A program made the position numbers and the translations under genes. A model generated the notes under the pieces. That model ran no database searches. It saw only the letters and a program-made list of their open reading frames with translations, and was not told where the DNA came from. From Agelaius tricolor (taxonomy: Eukaryota; Chordata; Aves; Passeriformes; Icteridae), in contig JALJCS010000028.1 in NCBI GenBank assembly GCA_023055355.1, forward strand, positions 4,092,418 to 4,156,417: a DNA stretch of 64,000 bases. The letters run 5' to 3'. Below are positions 11,601 through 22,300 of the stretch, piece by piece. Each line of letters starts with the position of its first letter. The stretch's first letter is position 1.

Positions 11601-14167
11601 AAGTGTCCCTAAGGGTGAAACACCACACACCCAGCCAGGCAAAAGTGTCTGTGGGGTGAAACACCACACACCCAGCCAGGCAAAAGTGTCTGTGGGGTGA
11701 AACACCACACACCCAGCCAGGCAAAAGTGTCTGTGAGGTGAAACACCACACACCCAGCCAGCCAAAAGTGTCTGTGGGGTGAAACACCACACAGCCAGGC
11801 AGCCAAAAGTGCCTGTGGGGTGAAAACACCACAGTTGCCACTATTTGGCTCAGCACCAAGGGCCAGACAAGCTCAGGCACACCCCATCTGGCTATATTGG
11901 TAATTATTCCAATAATTAGGGTCTAAGAAGAAAAAAGGTTTTTGTTTTGCTGTTGTGGTTTGAAAAGGAGGTGAGTTTTTTGGGAGGCTGTAGTCAAACC
12001 AACAGGTGCTCAGATTTGAATATTAGCACCTGGTGTAGTCACCATGACATCCAGCTTATATACTTTTAACAAAGCATGATCTTAAGTCATTAATTAGATC
12101 ACAATAACTTATTATATTCATTGGTGCAAAGCAATTAACCTCAATGTATTTGGCAAAAGTTTTACAGAAATTTAATAAGGCACCTATACACATCTCCTTA
12201 TGCATGTTGTCTAGCTTACAAAAATTTTCATGTATCTTTTTTAATCTGTTTCCATGCTGACAGCCTTGTCTTCTTCCTTGCTATGGATACACTCAAAAAC
12301 CATCAATTGTTATTTCTTCTGTTAACCCAGCTTTGTTCACAAGCCAGCTGTCAATCCCCTCCATACTTCCCCCTTTTTGTATTTGAGTGACAAACACAGC
12401 TGACAAGGATTTCTGCAGGGCCCAATGCAAAAATCCAAGCAGACAAGGGAGACACAGGGCAATAATTACAATCACCAACAAAATTAACAATCCAGTCTTC
12501 AACGAGGCCTGAAGCCACCCAGTGCTGCCCAAACTCTTGAAAAATCTATTCAGCCATCCCCATCCATGCTCCACTTGTAAGTAATTACTTTGAAGGTTCT
12601 CCCTGCATCTCCCTTCCTGTCCTGAGAGAGCTGCTTGGGTGAGGTGCAGAGAGCCCAACACTCCCTCTTTCCATGCAATTAGTACCATCTGAATGGCAAC
12701 TCAAGGGAGAGGTGAACAATTCTGGAAAATACACTTCTGTGGGAAATCTGGCAGTTACAGCTGATTTACAGAGCCAGACTGTCACCATCATATTTTCTGA
12801 AAAATCCCTTTGCCAGGATTTCTTCTCCTGGGAAGCTGAGAAGCCTCAGAGAAAAATGAAAACAATAATTATCTGATTGCTTCTCTTGTGTTTTATTGCT
12901 TTGGAATGTGGTTTGCAGATTGTTTAACCAACTGGTTTCATGTGAATTGTTTTAACTTAATGACCAATCACAGTCCAGCTGTGTCAAGGCTCTGGAGAGT
13001 GACAAATTTTTAATTAGTATCTTGTTAAGCCTTCTGTAAGTATTTTTTAGTATAGTTTTAGTATAGCATTCTTTAATATAATATAATACATAAATTAATG
13101 AATTAGGCTTCTAAGAACATGGAGTCAGATTCATCATTTCCTTCCTGCCACAGGGGACCCAGAAAATACCACACCAGACTGTGTATTACATATTATTTTT
13201 ATATATATATTTTTTATATTATTATAGAATTATATATTATTATTATATTACTGTATATACTGTGGACTGGGTAACAGTCCACTATAGTATCTGCCAAACT
13301 GTCTCACATGCTGATAAAATACAGTGAGACAGGAAGTTATTCCTTAATATCTATCAGGTTCTTATTTTTTCTTATATTTCTGTAAGGTTTCAAATCCTAG
13401 TATTAGGCACCTTTAATTCTTCTCCTGTATTCACCTCCATATTCACTTGACTTGTGATCTTTATTATAACCCTATTATTGTGATCTTTATTACAACCCTA
13501 TTACAAGCCTCTAATTTCAGAGGTTATTCTCTTAATTTAATGTAGTATCTTTGAGTTCTGTCAAAGATAATGATCTTCATTACATCTTGCTCTTTAATTT
13601 CCCCGTTGTGTCCCACACAACATGCAGATAAAACTGTTGATCTCAGTCTCAATAAATACTCAGAGAGTTCAGGAACTTTTTAAACACCTTCAGATGCTCT
13701 GGTGAATTACCCAGATTATTTCCTATGCTAATTCACTGAGTCAGAAACATCTCACAGAAATATTCTAAGAGGAATGAGCAAATAAATTAAAAGCTACTGG
13801 ACTAATTTGACTATAGAGCTGTAATGCCTTTCAGTTCCTAAATATCTATTTTAAGTTTTAAATTGACCTGCAACCTCAACTATCAGAGCCCTCTGCTCAC
13901 TGTCCTGCGGAACAAGAAGTAATTATTAATAGAAATTAATGATATAAATATAATTAACATAAATTAACGTCAGGAATCTCTTATGTTCCCTGCCAAGGTG
14001 GATATTGGTACAACTGCTGCACAGATTCCAATCTGAATGGGGTCTACTACCGCCGAGGAGAGCACACCAAGAGCATGGATGGCATCACCTGGTACGGGTG
14101 GCACGGCTCCACCTACTCCCTCAAGAGAGTGGAGATGAAGATCAGGCCAGAGGATTTCAAACCATAG
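5619..14167 (+). CDS. ANGPTL7: angiopoietin-like protein 7, five coding exons
   Basis: Secreted glycoprotein of the angiopoietin-like family, known in mammals from cornea and trabecular meshwork, where it affects extracellular matrix and eye pressure. Coding exons are 5619-5997, 7998-8098, 8419-8613, 11031-11229 and 13998-14167. They join in frame through GT-AG sites (phases 1, 0, 0, 1) into 347 aa, against 346 in human. Residues 1 to about 26 form a signal peptide. A coiled coil follows (about 38-115, with [13 protein letters not shown]). The fibrinogen-like domain fills the rest, with [17 protein letters not shown], the acidic calcium-site motif DKDND, and [12 protein letters not shown]. 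The ATG at 5619 aligns with the human start. The gene lies inside MTOR intron 28 on the opposite strand. The coding sequence looks intact, but introns 1, 3 and 4 carry large local duplications. Confidence 0.96.
6546..6618. repeat. 18-bp perfect inverted repeat
   Basis: The arm aagagaattttgaagaat at 6546-6563 is matched exactly by its reverse complement at 6601-6618, leaving a 37-nt loop. The loop shares the motif gaatacaaactgtgat with direct repeats at about 6495 and 6520. It lies in ANGPTL7 intron 1. No known RNA family is recognised. Confidence 0.75.
6727..7396. repeat. two-copy tandem duplication, unit about 328 bp
   Basis: The sequence starting gcatcctctttgctgac at 6727 restarts at 7055, and the two copies stay closely similar to about 7396. 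Differences are scattered substitutions and a short inserted repeat of the 'aaagttacat' motif near 7265. It lies in ANGPTL7 intron 1 and contains no exon. Confidence 0.9.
9101..9551 (-). mobile_element. solo LTR, family A, copy 1
   Basis: Reverse-orientation copy of a passerine LTR-like repeat. The plus strand reads from the 'gaacatggagtc' complement near 9150 to the 'ttttctgaaaaatcc' complement near 9530. The ends are TG and CA. The flanks attaat (9095-9100) and cttaat (9552-9557) form a 6-bp target duplication with one mismatch, as expected for a class II (ERVK-type) retrovirus. An expanded atatcatatt microsatellite lies at 9177-9240. It sits in ANGPTL7 intron 3, about 100 bp before the exon-4 decoy array. 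Confidence 0.8.
9650..11030 (+). repeat. tandem array of decayed ANGPTL7 exon-4 copies
   Basis: Units of about 300 bp begin near 9650, 9940, 10242, 10541 and 10840; the last runs into real exon 4. Each holds about 180 bp of upstream intron, a pyrimidine tract, an AG acceptor, and the first 70-95 bp of exon 4. The duplicated exon starts are at 9831, 10131, 10433 and 10732, against 11031 for the real one. Copy 1 is frame-shifted. Copy 2 is open for 32 codons and copy 3 for 46 before a stop. Copy 4 has a stop at codon 2. None retains the exon's 3' half or its donor, so they are pseudo-exons. Copies 2 and 3 are followed by AATAAA at 10268 and 10566. Confidence 0.92.
11471..11828. repeat. minisatellite, about nine copies of a 41-bp unit
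   Basis: The unit contains gtgaaacaccacacacccag followed by ccagccaaaagtgtctgtgg or close variants. Two adjacent units share the variant gtgtccctaagg, which marks internal duplication. It lies in ANGPTL7 intron 4 just after exon 4. The lack of stops in several frames produces long but meaningless open frames on the minus strand. Confidence 0.92.
11989..12220 (-). mobile_element. possible short LTR next to env remnant
   Basis: Read on the minus strand this runs from TGTAAGC to ACTACA. It contains a TATA-like aagtatataagc near 12052-12070 and follows the env remnant at 12293-12688 in the order expected of a 3' LTR. At about 230 bp it is short for an LTR, and no target duplication was identified, so the ends are uncertain. 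Confidence 0.35.
12293..12688 (-). pseudogene. endogenous retroviral env remnant, C-terminal part
   Basis: An open frame of about 130 codons resembles the end of a retroviral transmembrane Env protein. There is an aromatic pre-membrane stretch ([11 protein letters not shown]), then a long hydrophobic membrane span ([19 protein letters not shown]), then a short cytoplasmic tail ending in a QKGG-type motif. The surface subunit, the fusion-peptide region and gag-pol are absent, so it is a broken fragment and cannot make a functional envelope. It lies antisense in ANGPTL7 intron 4. Assignment to an avian retrovirus group is by general layout only. Confidence 0.6.
12780..13173 (+). mobile_element. 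solo LTR, family A, copy 2
   Basis: Plus-orientation copy, 394 bp, starting TGTCACCATCATATTTTCTG and ending ...TACCACA. It is flanked by a perfect 6-bp target duplication CCAGAC at 12774-12779 and 13174-13179. It contains the conserved 'ttctcctgggaagctgagaa' block and a TATA-like AT stretch. It lies in ANGPTL7 intron 4 beside the env remnant but in the opposite orientation, so it is an independent insertion. Confidence 0.9.
13262..13282. other. small perfect hairpin
   Basis: The 8-bp arms gtggactg and cagtccac enclose the loop ggtaa, next to an AT-rich stretch at 13186-13260. It is in ANGPTL7 intron 4. No function is apparent. Confidence 0.5.
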
Positions 14168-14222
14168 AAGAAATCAAGGTTTGATTGTACAGCTACATGA
14201 CTTTACCATGCAAAAGGTGGGC

Positions 14223-14228
14223 AATAAA
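14223..14228 (+). terminator. ANGPTL7 poly(A) signal
   Basis: AATAAA lies 56 bp after the stop codon at 14165-14167, implying a very short 3' UTR. A second AATAAA occurs at about 15491 and could serve a longer isoform. Confidence 0.6.
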
Positions 14229-14239
14229 CCCAAATAATG

Positions 14240-16325
14240 TTTCATTTCATCCAATACATGCAACAGCTCTGTGCTGGTGATGTACACAAACACTGCGACA
14301 CCAGTCACAGGCACCAGTATTATCAGGACTCAGCCTTGTTTCCTCCTCTTCAGGCTCTTTCCAAAGGGAAAAATATTGTGTTAGAGTAGCTTAGGACTGA
14401 ATGCACTTATAGCACCTTCAGAAAACCTATGGGTGTGTTTTCACTAGTGTGATTACTGGGTTGCCTTAGTACTATTAACCAGATAGGCAGGGACTGAAAA
14501 GCAAAAGCCTCTGGGCTTCCTTTCCTTCAGTGTCTGGAGCAAGCACTGCTAAGCAACTTCTTGCAAGAAGCACTCAAACCACAGAAGTTATAGACTTATT
14601 TCAAGTCAGAGGAATCCATCAGAAGTGCCCCTGATGCACTTTTCTTTAGTGTATAGTAAGTGGCTTATTTTCGCACAGAAGAAAGAAAAAAGCTCAAAAA
14701 TTTAATTTGCATTGTCCAGATTCTCCCCTGACCTTTTACTGCCACCTCCTGCTGCTGCCTCAAATAATCCCCACTGAAGGCTGCCCTAACAAACAGTAAC
14801 ACTGGAGAAGGATTTGTCCCATGGGCCCTCCAGTGTTTATTTCTATCCACACAGATCACCTAAATGCTGATAAACCAGAAAAACAACTTTCTGGGCTGCT
14901 CCCAAACTGTGTTAAGGTTAGAACACAAACATGCTGGATGTCAGTAAGGCTGAGAATGAGCAGCAGCTTAGCAAGCCAAAAAACTCAACTCCAACACTTA
15001 AAAACCACTGTATTCATGAGCAGAACACTAGAACACACCAGAGAATCCCCAAGTGCCAAAAGTTATTTCACTTAAGGGAATGTTTGCCAACACAGTAGAC
15101 TGAGGAGTATCAAAATCTGTTCCAACTTCCCAGGTGGAAGTTACCTAGAGATAGTCTGTCAAAAATAGGAAACTTCTCCCTCACATAACACAGTGTTAAA
15201 GATAACAGTTAAAAAAGAATGAGACTCCTCCTATAGCCCTAGCATTGTTTGAATATGTTGGAAAATGATCATTATAATTAATAGATCTATTTTTATTCAC
15301 CTTGAAGAGAGTTTGAATCTAGATTAGGTTGTTTTCAGTCCTGTGTGAAATGGAAGATAAAGGTGTCTTGGGAATTTACAGATGTGCAAATATTCATAAT
15401 GCAATTTTCAACTGTGTGGAACTATAATTGGAACTATTTTAACTGTGGTCTGTAATGGATTTTTAAAGGTTTCTAAAACTTTTTCATTTCTAATAAATTG
15501 TTTCATTTTTAAGTGTGCTTTATGTCAATTCTTTGCTCCTTAACTTGCATTTTGATACACAAAAAAACAACTGCATAAGCAACTGAGACCAAGAAACAAA
15601 TACACTGAATTCTGTATTTTTCTCAATAACATGAGGCAGAATGAAGGGTGAAAAAATAATACAGGAGAAAAGAATTGGAAAACACAATTCCAAGGAAGTA
15701 GGAGGGTTGAAAAATTCACTGCATAAAGACAAAGTTAAGTTTTTGCTCAACCAAAATCAATTTGTTCATCTCAAACAGCTGAGCTAACATTTCTGTGATA
15801 TGGAATAGAGATTCACATTTTAAAACATGTAGTTTAGCATCAAATCCTGTGCAGGTTATTTCAGACTAATATCTGTGTCACTGACCAAGCTCAGAAACAA
15901 CACAATTTATAATATCTTCCATTTGACATAAGAGCAATGAGACCAATCTAAACTAAATCCACAGAATGTGATGAGAAATTTTAATTAAGAGCTTCAACTT
16001 TTCTGACTTATTTATATGCAGGCATAGAAATCTGTCTCATTTAACCTGCAGCCATTTCATGAAACTCCACAGTGAACTGGAAGGGTGAGAGAGGGGAATC
16101 AGAACATTTTCCTGCACTTCTTCCTGCAAAACTTCCCTGGGCTTCTATCATAGTTTAAACCACACAGTAGAAGGACAGAACTCAGCAGCTAAAATTGCAC
16201 ATTTGCAAGTAGTTTAACAACATCTTGTGACAGAGTGAAGTCCAAAGAACTGCCTAGGTTAATCCTAGTGGTATCTTAAATTGTAGCTACTGCAAGAGCA
16301 GAAATCTCAGCAGTTGTGGTCCTAC
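14240..16325. other. MTOR intron 28 right part, no exon seen
   Basis: This lies between the end of ANGPTL7 and the donor of MTOR exon 28. It may include a longer ANGPTL7 3' UTR. No repeat family is recognised and the open frames are short. Confidence 0.5.
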
Positions 16326-19300
16326 CTGATTAGAGACTCCAGAATAGCTGGGGTGGGACCCTTTTGAAATTCCAGCTCTTTGTAGTGAAGGGCTTTAGCA
16401 TATGCTCGACATTTGGCAGCTCTTTCCCCCAGAAGGACAATGCCATTGTCATCTCTCAAAGGCAGGGGGCCCTGGCCAGGAGCACACACATCACAAACAG
16501 GGTGAGTATTGCAAAGGAGTCAGGAATTCCACACAGAATAACACCAAAACAGCAACAGGAGGGGCTGCCCAACAGCATCTCTACCTTGTCACTGTGCTCC
16601 ATGAATTCTGCCAAGTTCAGCAGAGTCTGAGTGACTTCTGCAATGTCCTGAGAAGTCAAGGCCAACTCAATGCTTCGGATCAGCTCATCCTGCTGGTCCT
16701 CGTTCAGTTCAGACCAGCAAGAAACAAAAGCAGCATTGAAGAGGTCTCTGGGGAGGAACACAAAAGACACTGTGAGGTGGGCATTCATGAGAAAAAGTCT
16801 GTTTGACAGTGGGCTCACCTTCTTACCCAGAGAAAGAGAGCTAAAAAATACACTTACATGTCTGCCTGCTTTGATTAGCTTTGGTAAAGCTAATTTCTGT
16901 TAGCTTTGAAAAATATAGAATATTCTATATTTTATTATATAGATATATAAATTATTTATATATTTGTATTATTTATATATTATATATAAATAATATATAA
17001 ATAATATAAATATATAAATAATAGAAATAATTTATATATATAAATTATTTATATATATATTTATTTATTATATATAATATATAATATATATTGTATTATA
17101 TATAATATATTATATATATTATATATATTATATAATAGATATATCTATTATATAGATATATAGATATATATCTATTATATAGATATATATAGATATCTAT
17201 CTATATTATATAGATATATTTTATTATATAGATAGTATTACATATTATATAGAAAAATATATCTTATTTGAAAAATATAGAATAAGCTGCTATACTACAA
17301 TAACAGAAATATTGTGTTATCATATGCTATCAAAGTTTCTCCAAACATGCTGGTTGTAAAAAACCACTGCAGTTTATTCCACTCAGATGCATTTTTATTC
17401 CCCACAGTAAATACTCAATACAAATATTTCATACTCTGCTGTTATTCCAGCTTCACTTATGTGCATTACCTTCTTTCTGGACTAACATGCAGAATTTCAG
17501 TGAAAGATTTTATGCACATCATGGAGCAGCCAACTAGGAAGGGTGGAAATGAAATCAAGCTGTTGGCTCTTTGATTTATGCCAAAGCAGGAACTGTCTCT
17601 ATTTATGAAACCTAAGAGCCTCTAAATAACCTTCTTTTTTCCTTATAATATCCAGCTTCCATCTGCCATTGCAAGTGAGATAAAAACCCAGAAATTCTGT
17701 ACCGAGCCATGGGATTATAGGCCTGAGCCAGGGCCCAACATGAGCGCAGGGAGGGTGAGGAAGAATCTTTCAGCAGCTCCAAACTCAGCCTCCTTAACCA
17801 CTCCAACCAGTCATCCTTGGAAACTCTTCTTGCTGCTCCCCAGGCCTGCAGCACAAAGGAAGACAAGTCACCAAACAAAGCATTAATTATCCAAGAGCAC
17901 AAGAAATCCATCAGCAGGCAGCATTGCTTCCTTACAGCTCCAAACCACATGCTGAGAATTCCTTCTCAATTTCCTGAAATCCATCACCTTTACCAGATAA
18001 TCTGCAGTACTTAAGTCTCATGGCTAAGAAATCTTCCCTAAATGTATTCCTGCCATGACATGGCAAGTATTTAACATGAACAATCCTTTCTCTGCAAAAA
18101 TACATGTTGAGCTGAAGACACTGTTGAAACATCAGCTTAAATGCATTTAGAATTACATTTTTAAGTCCAGCATTTTCAAACCAATCCATCCCATTACTGA
18201 ACTGTGTGCTGCATGCATGCACTGTTCAAACTTACCTATTAAGTTCTGCCTTCAAGAAAATATAGAACTAGGATTTAAGAAGAGCAAAGGCAAAAATACA
18301 AAGAAGGGCAGAGGCTCTGAAAAAGATTACTCTATTGGCAAGGGATTATTCATTGTGACCTAGAAAGTCTTGCTCATACCTAACAAGCAAGTGTCAGGTT
18401 ACTTCACAGCCATTCACTCCTATCTTAAAAGTTGCTCTAATTTTAAAGAGTCTCAGACACTACTTTGACTTCAGTTTTGTACAGAAGAGAAAAGCAACAT
18501 AAAAACAATATAAATAAATGTAGTTCAGATGCATCAGACAAAGCTCTTTCATTTCATTAGCTCCCTTCAGTAGCAAATTCACACTATGAAGGCTCTGGCC
18601 TTACCTTCTGCAGGTTGATGGTGCTCACATGTAATTTCTTCATGGGACCTGTTTCCACAGGACCAGTGGCTGAAGTTTCTCCCTGGTTGCTTCTCAACAT
18701 TCGATGCTGATAAATCAGGGGATCCTCCTCTTCATCAGCAAGAGTGTAACCCTACAATAATTGGTTCACAATGAAGATCACACCCACACATACAGAAGCA
18801 ATTCTTGACAAGCCAAAAAAAGGAGCAAAATCTTGCAGCAAAATCTATGAAGCAAATAACCATGTTTTGTGATAAAGATTACACCTTATAAGCCAGAGAA
18901 CTCTAAATGATAAATCTTTGCTATTCAAGGTAACTTCAAGAACTCTCAGCTCCTAGTATAAAAAGCCAAAATAAAGTACATTGAAACAAGCACTATTGCC
19001 CATTTGACTTGCTAGTTGCTTGTTCCACACAAATTGTAAACCAGTTAGTAATTTTTTAAAATGTAAGACATTCCAAAGAAAATACTGAGATAACAAGGTC
19101 TCCTCAAGTCCTGAAACCATGGGAAAAATAGGATAAATCCAATTTAAGAGAAGAATAGTAATGACACTGGCTACAAGTCTAAGTTCTTCCCTAGAACTTG
19201 CCGTGATTTTCTGTAGGAAATATTTAATATCAGTTTCAATTTTACAATTTCCCATTGTTACCTCAAAGTTGCATTAAAAAGCTGCACTTAAAACAGAAAC

Positions 19301-22300
19301 AGAGCAACAACCACTCCTCATTTTATGAGTAAATCCAAGGTTCCAGCTACATCTGTTTGAACATGACAACATCCCAAAAGTGCAAACAACTGTAGACCTG
19401 TCAGCTTACCTTTACAATTCTGCAGATGAGAACATCATAGCGTTGATGGTTAATTCTGTGTCGCACCAGGACTTTGTTCACCATCGGGATAAAAATCTGG
19501 TACTGTCAAAGGGAATGCATCATAAACTTGTTACTCAGTGGCACCAAGAGCAGTAAAATTCCTTTTGTTTCATTGATGAGAAACCAATTCTGACAGTTTG
19601 ATTTCAGTAACTCTCAATTCCAGAAACAATTAAGAGAAGAAAAATCAGCTCTCTTGGAAATCCTTGAGTACGTTACAAAACTCAACTTTAAAGCCTTGAT
19701 CTCTGGGACAGTCCCACCTTTAGTGAGCTTTCAAGCCAAAGAATAATTACCTTCTTTCCCAGCTGGAACACCAGAGAGGAGAGGGTGTCCATAGCAGTTG
19801 TTCTTAGCTCAGGGCTCTGATCTAGTGTTCGTACAATGGGGTGAATAATCCGTGATGCATAATCCGTGAAATCCAGGGACTCTGTCAAGCGGTCCACTGT
19901 TTCTAGAGCAGCTCTTAAGTCAGAGCAAAAAGAGGGAAGAACTTATCTCTCAGAGTGTGAAGAACTAAATAAGAAAAATTATTAAAGTGCTCAGTCCTCC
20001 TAGGATTAATAACAATAGGAAAAAGAGGCCACCAGAACTCTGTTAAAGCAGCGAGTACTTGCAGGACGGTTTGCAAGTGACCAAAATACTGGCAGGTGAG
20101 AATCAGAAAATTTAAAAAACCCCAAAGAAATAGCAACAACAAAGAAACTCAAACCAACCAACAACAACCAAAACCCACCAATAAATCAAAAAAAATAGTA
20201 ACACTGCTGTAATGTCCAATCAAAAATAACCTTCCACAGAGGTTTAACACAGAAAAGCTCAGGAGGGGACTAAGTGGTATTTAATTGTAAATGTTCAGCC
20301 ACTGCAGAACTTGGATATCAGAGGTAAAACTACAAAGAGAGACTGCAAAGCCAGCAGCACTTACTTGCGAGCCACCACAGGGACATCTGGGGCATCAAAT
20401 AGCTTTACAATGGGAGGTAGTAACAAGTGAAGGTAATCATCCAGGTTAGCTCCAAAGAGCTGGATCGCATTAAGGAGCTGCAGAGAAAAATCACAGAACA
20501 CCAGAATGTCAAAGGGTTTGAAGAGATCTTAAAGATCATCTAGTCACAACCCCCTGCCATGGGGAGAGACACCTTCTACTAGACCAGGCTGCTCAAGGCC
20601 ATATCCAGCCTGACTCTGAACCCTGCCAGTGTTGGGGCATCCACAACTTCTGTGCACGACCTGTTCCAGGGTCTCAGCACCCATGCAGTAAAGGATGTCT
20701 TAATAGCTAACCTAAACTTCCTCTCTTCCAGTTTGTACCTGTTACTCCTTGTGCTGTCACTACAGCTCCTGACACAGGGTCTCTCTCTGCCTGCCCTATA
20801 GCTCCTTTCAGATAGTGGGTCTCCATACAACCTTTTCCTCTCCAGGCTGAAGAGCCCCAACTTTCTCAGCCCATCTTCATAGGGGAGGTGCTCTAGTCCC
20901 CTTGTCAACTTCGTGGCTTCTCCTGGACCTGCTCCAACAGTTTCATGTCCTTCTTACATTGAGGACACCAGAACTGAATGCTCCAAGTGGGGTCTCACAA
21001 GACAATAGAGGGGGAGAATCAAATCCTTCAACCAAAAGGACCCATATGACTCAAAATCATGGATGAGATCCATTTTAAACAAGTCAGTATCTGTTGCCAC
21101 ATTTCTCTTCACAGAGAAAAGCAAGGCACACTTCTGCCCAAGAATATTTCTGGGTTTCACATTCTCTGAACCTCAGAGAAAGGAAAAGCAATTCTTATCA
21201 TTTGCTGTGCCTGTATTTGTGCCAAAGTAGAATGCAATATGGAGATTGTGATAGTGAAGTGATGGTGTTTTGTTTTCTTGGGGCCAAATGTGTGTTTGCA
21301 TCAGGACTGTTGGCTGGCAGTCACAAAATTCTGTGCAGTTGTGTGCAGAGTTAAGTGCTTAGAAAATTCAGTTTAGATGTAATATAATATATATAATATA
21401 ATACATAACATAACAGCTGAGCATGGCAGGCTGGTGTCACAGACATCTTTTATGAAAAATCCTTTCTTTAGGATTTTTTCCTCCTGAGAAGCTGAGAGGC
21501 CTCAGGAACAAAATGTAACCAATGGTTATCTGCTGCTGTGGGATGCAACAGGTGCAGCTGGGATTGGGCTCATGTGGTTGTTTCTAATTAATGGCCAATC
21601 ACAGTCAGCTGGCTCAGACTCTCTGTCCAAGACAGAAGCCTTTGTTATCATTCCTTCTTTTTCTATCCTTAGCCAGCCTTCTGATGAAATCCTTTCTCCT
21701 ATTCCTTTAGTATAGTTTTAATACAATATATATCATACAATAATAAATCAAGCCTTCTGAAACATGGAGTCAGATCCTCATCTTCCCTCATCCTCAAACC
21801 CCTGTGACCATCAGCACAGGCTGGGAACACACCCAGCTGCCTGGGCAGTGCCCAAGCACAGCAGTCACTGCAGCCCCACTCACCTTCACAGAGACAATGC
21901 GACCCTGGCTGTTGTCATGCATGAAGACCCGTAACATGTGAGGGATGAGCTGAGGCAGGTAAAGCTTGAATTCACCTCCCAGAGCTACCACAATCTGCTC
22001 AATAAGTAGGATGATTGTGCTCTGGATGGAGTTGTTCATAACCCAGAAGTCCTACAGAAGAAAGGAAAAAAAGGGAAAAAGAAAATTCCAGCAGTTCTTC
22101 AGCTGAGCTGTACCAGTTACAGGAAAAGCAAACTGTAGGAGTCAGTCTGTAGAGAAATTCAAGATTGCAAGGAAGGACTGTACTTCCTGTTTTTAAAACA
22201 CTCTGCACTTCCAGTACATTCACAGTTAAAAACAACCTCTGGAAAACTGATGTTTTCCTAATCCTTCTACAAGTTTGCAAACATTTAGTGAAAATTATGT

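Noticed and set aside
11471..11828. CRISPR-like regular repeats
   Set aside because: The units are contiguous with no unique spacers and lie in a vertebrate intron. It is a minisatellite.
11331..11880. Long minus-strand frames with periodic 'GVWCFTP'-like repeats
   Set aside because: They only reflect the 41-bp minisatellite, which is open in several frames.
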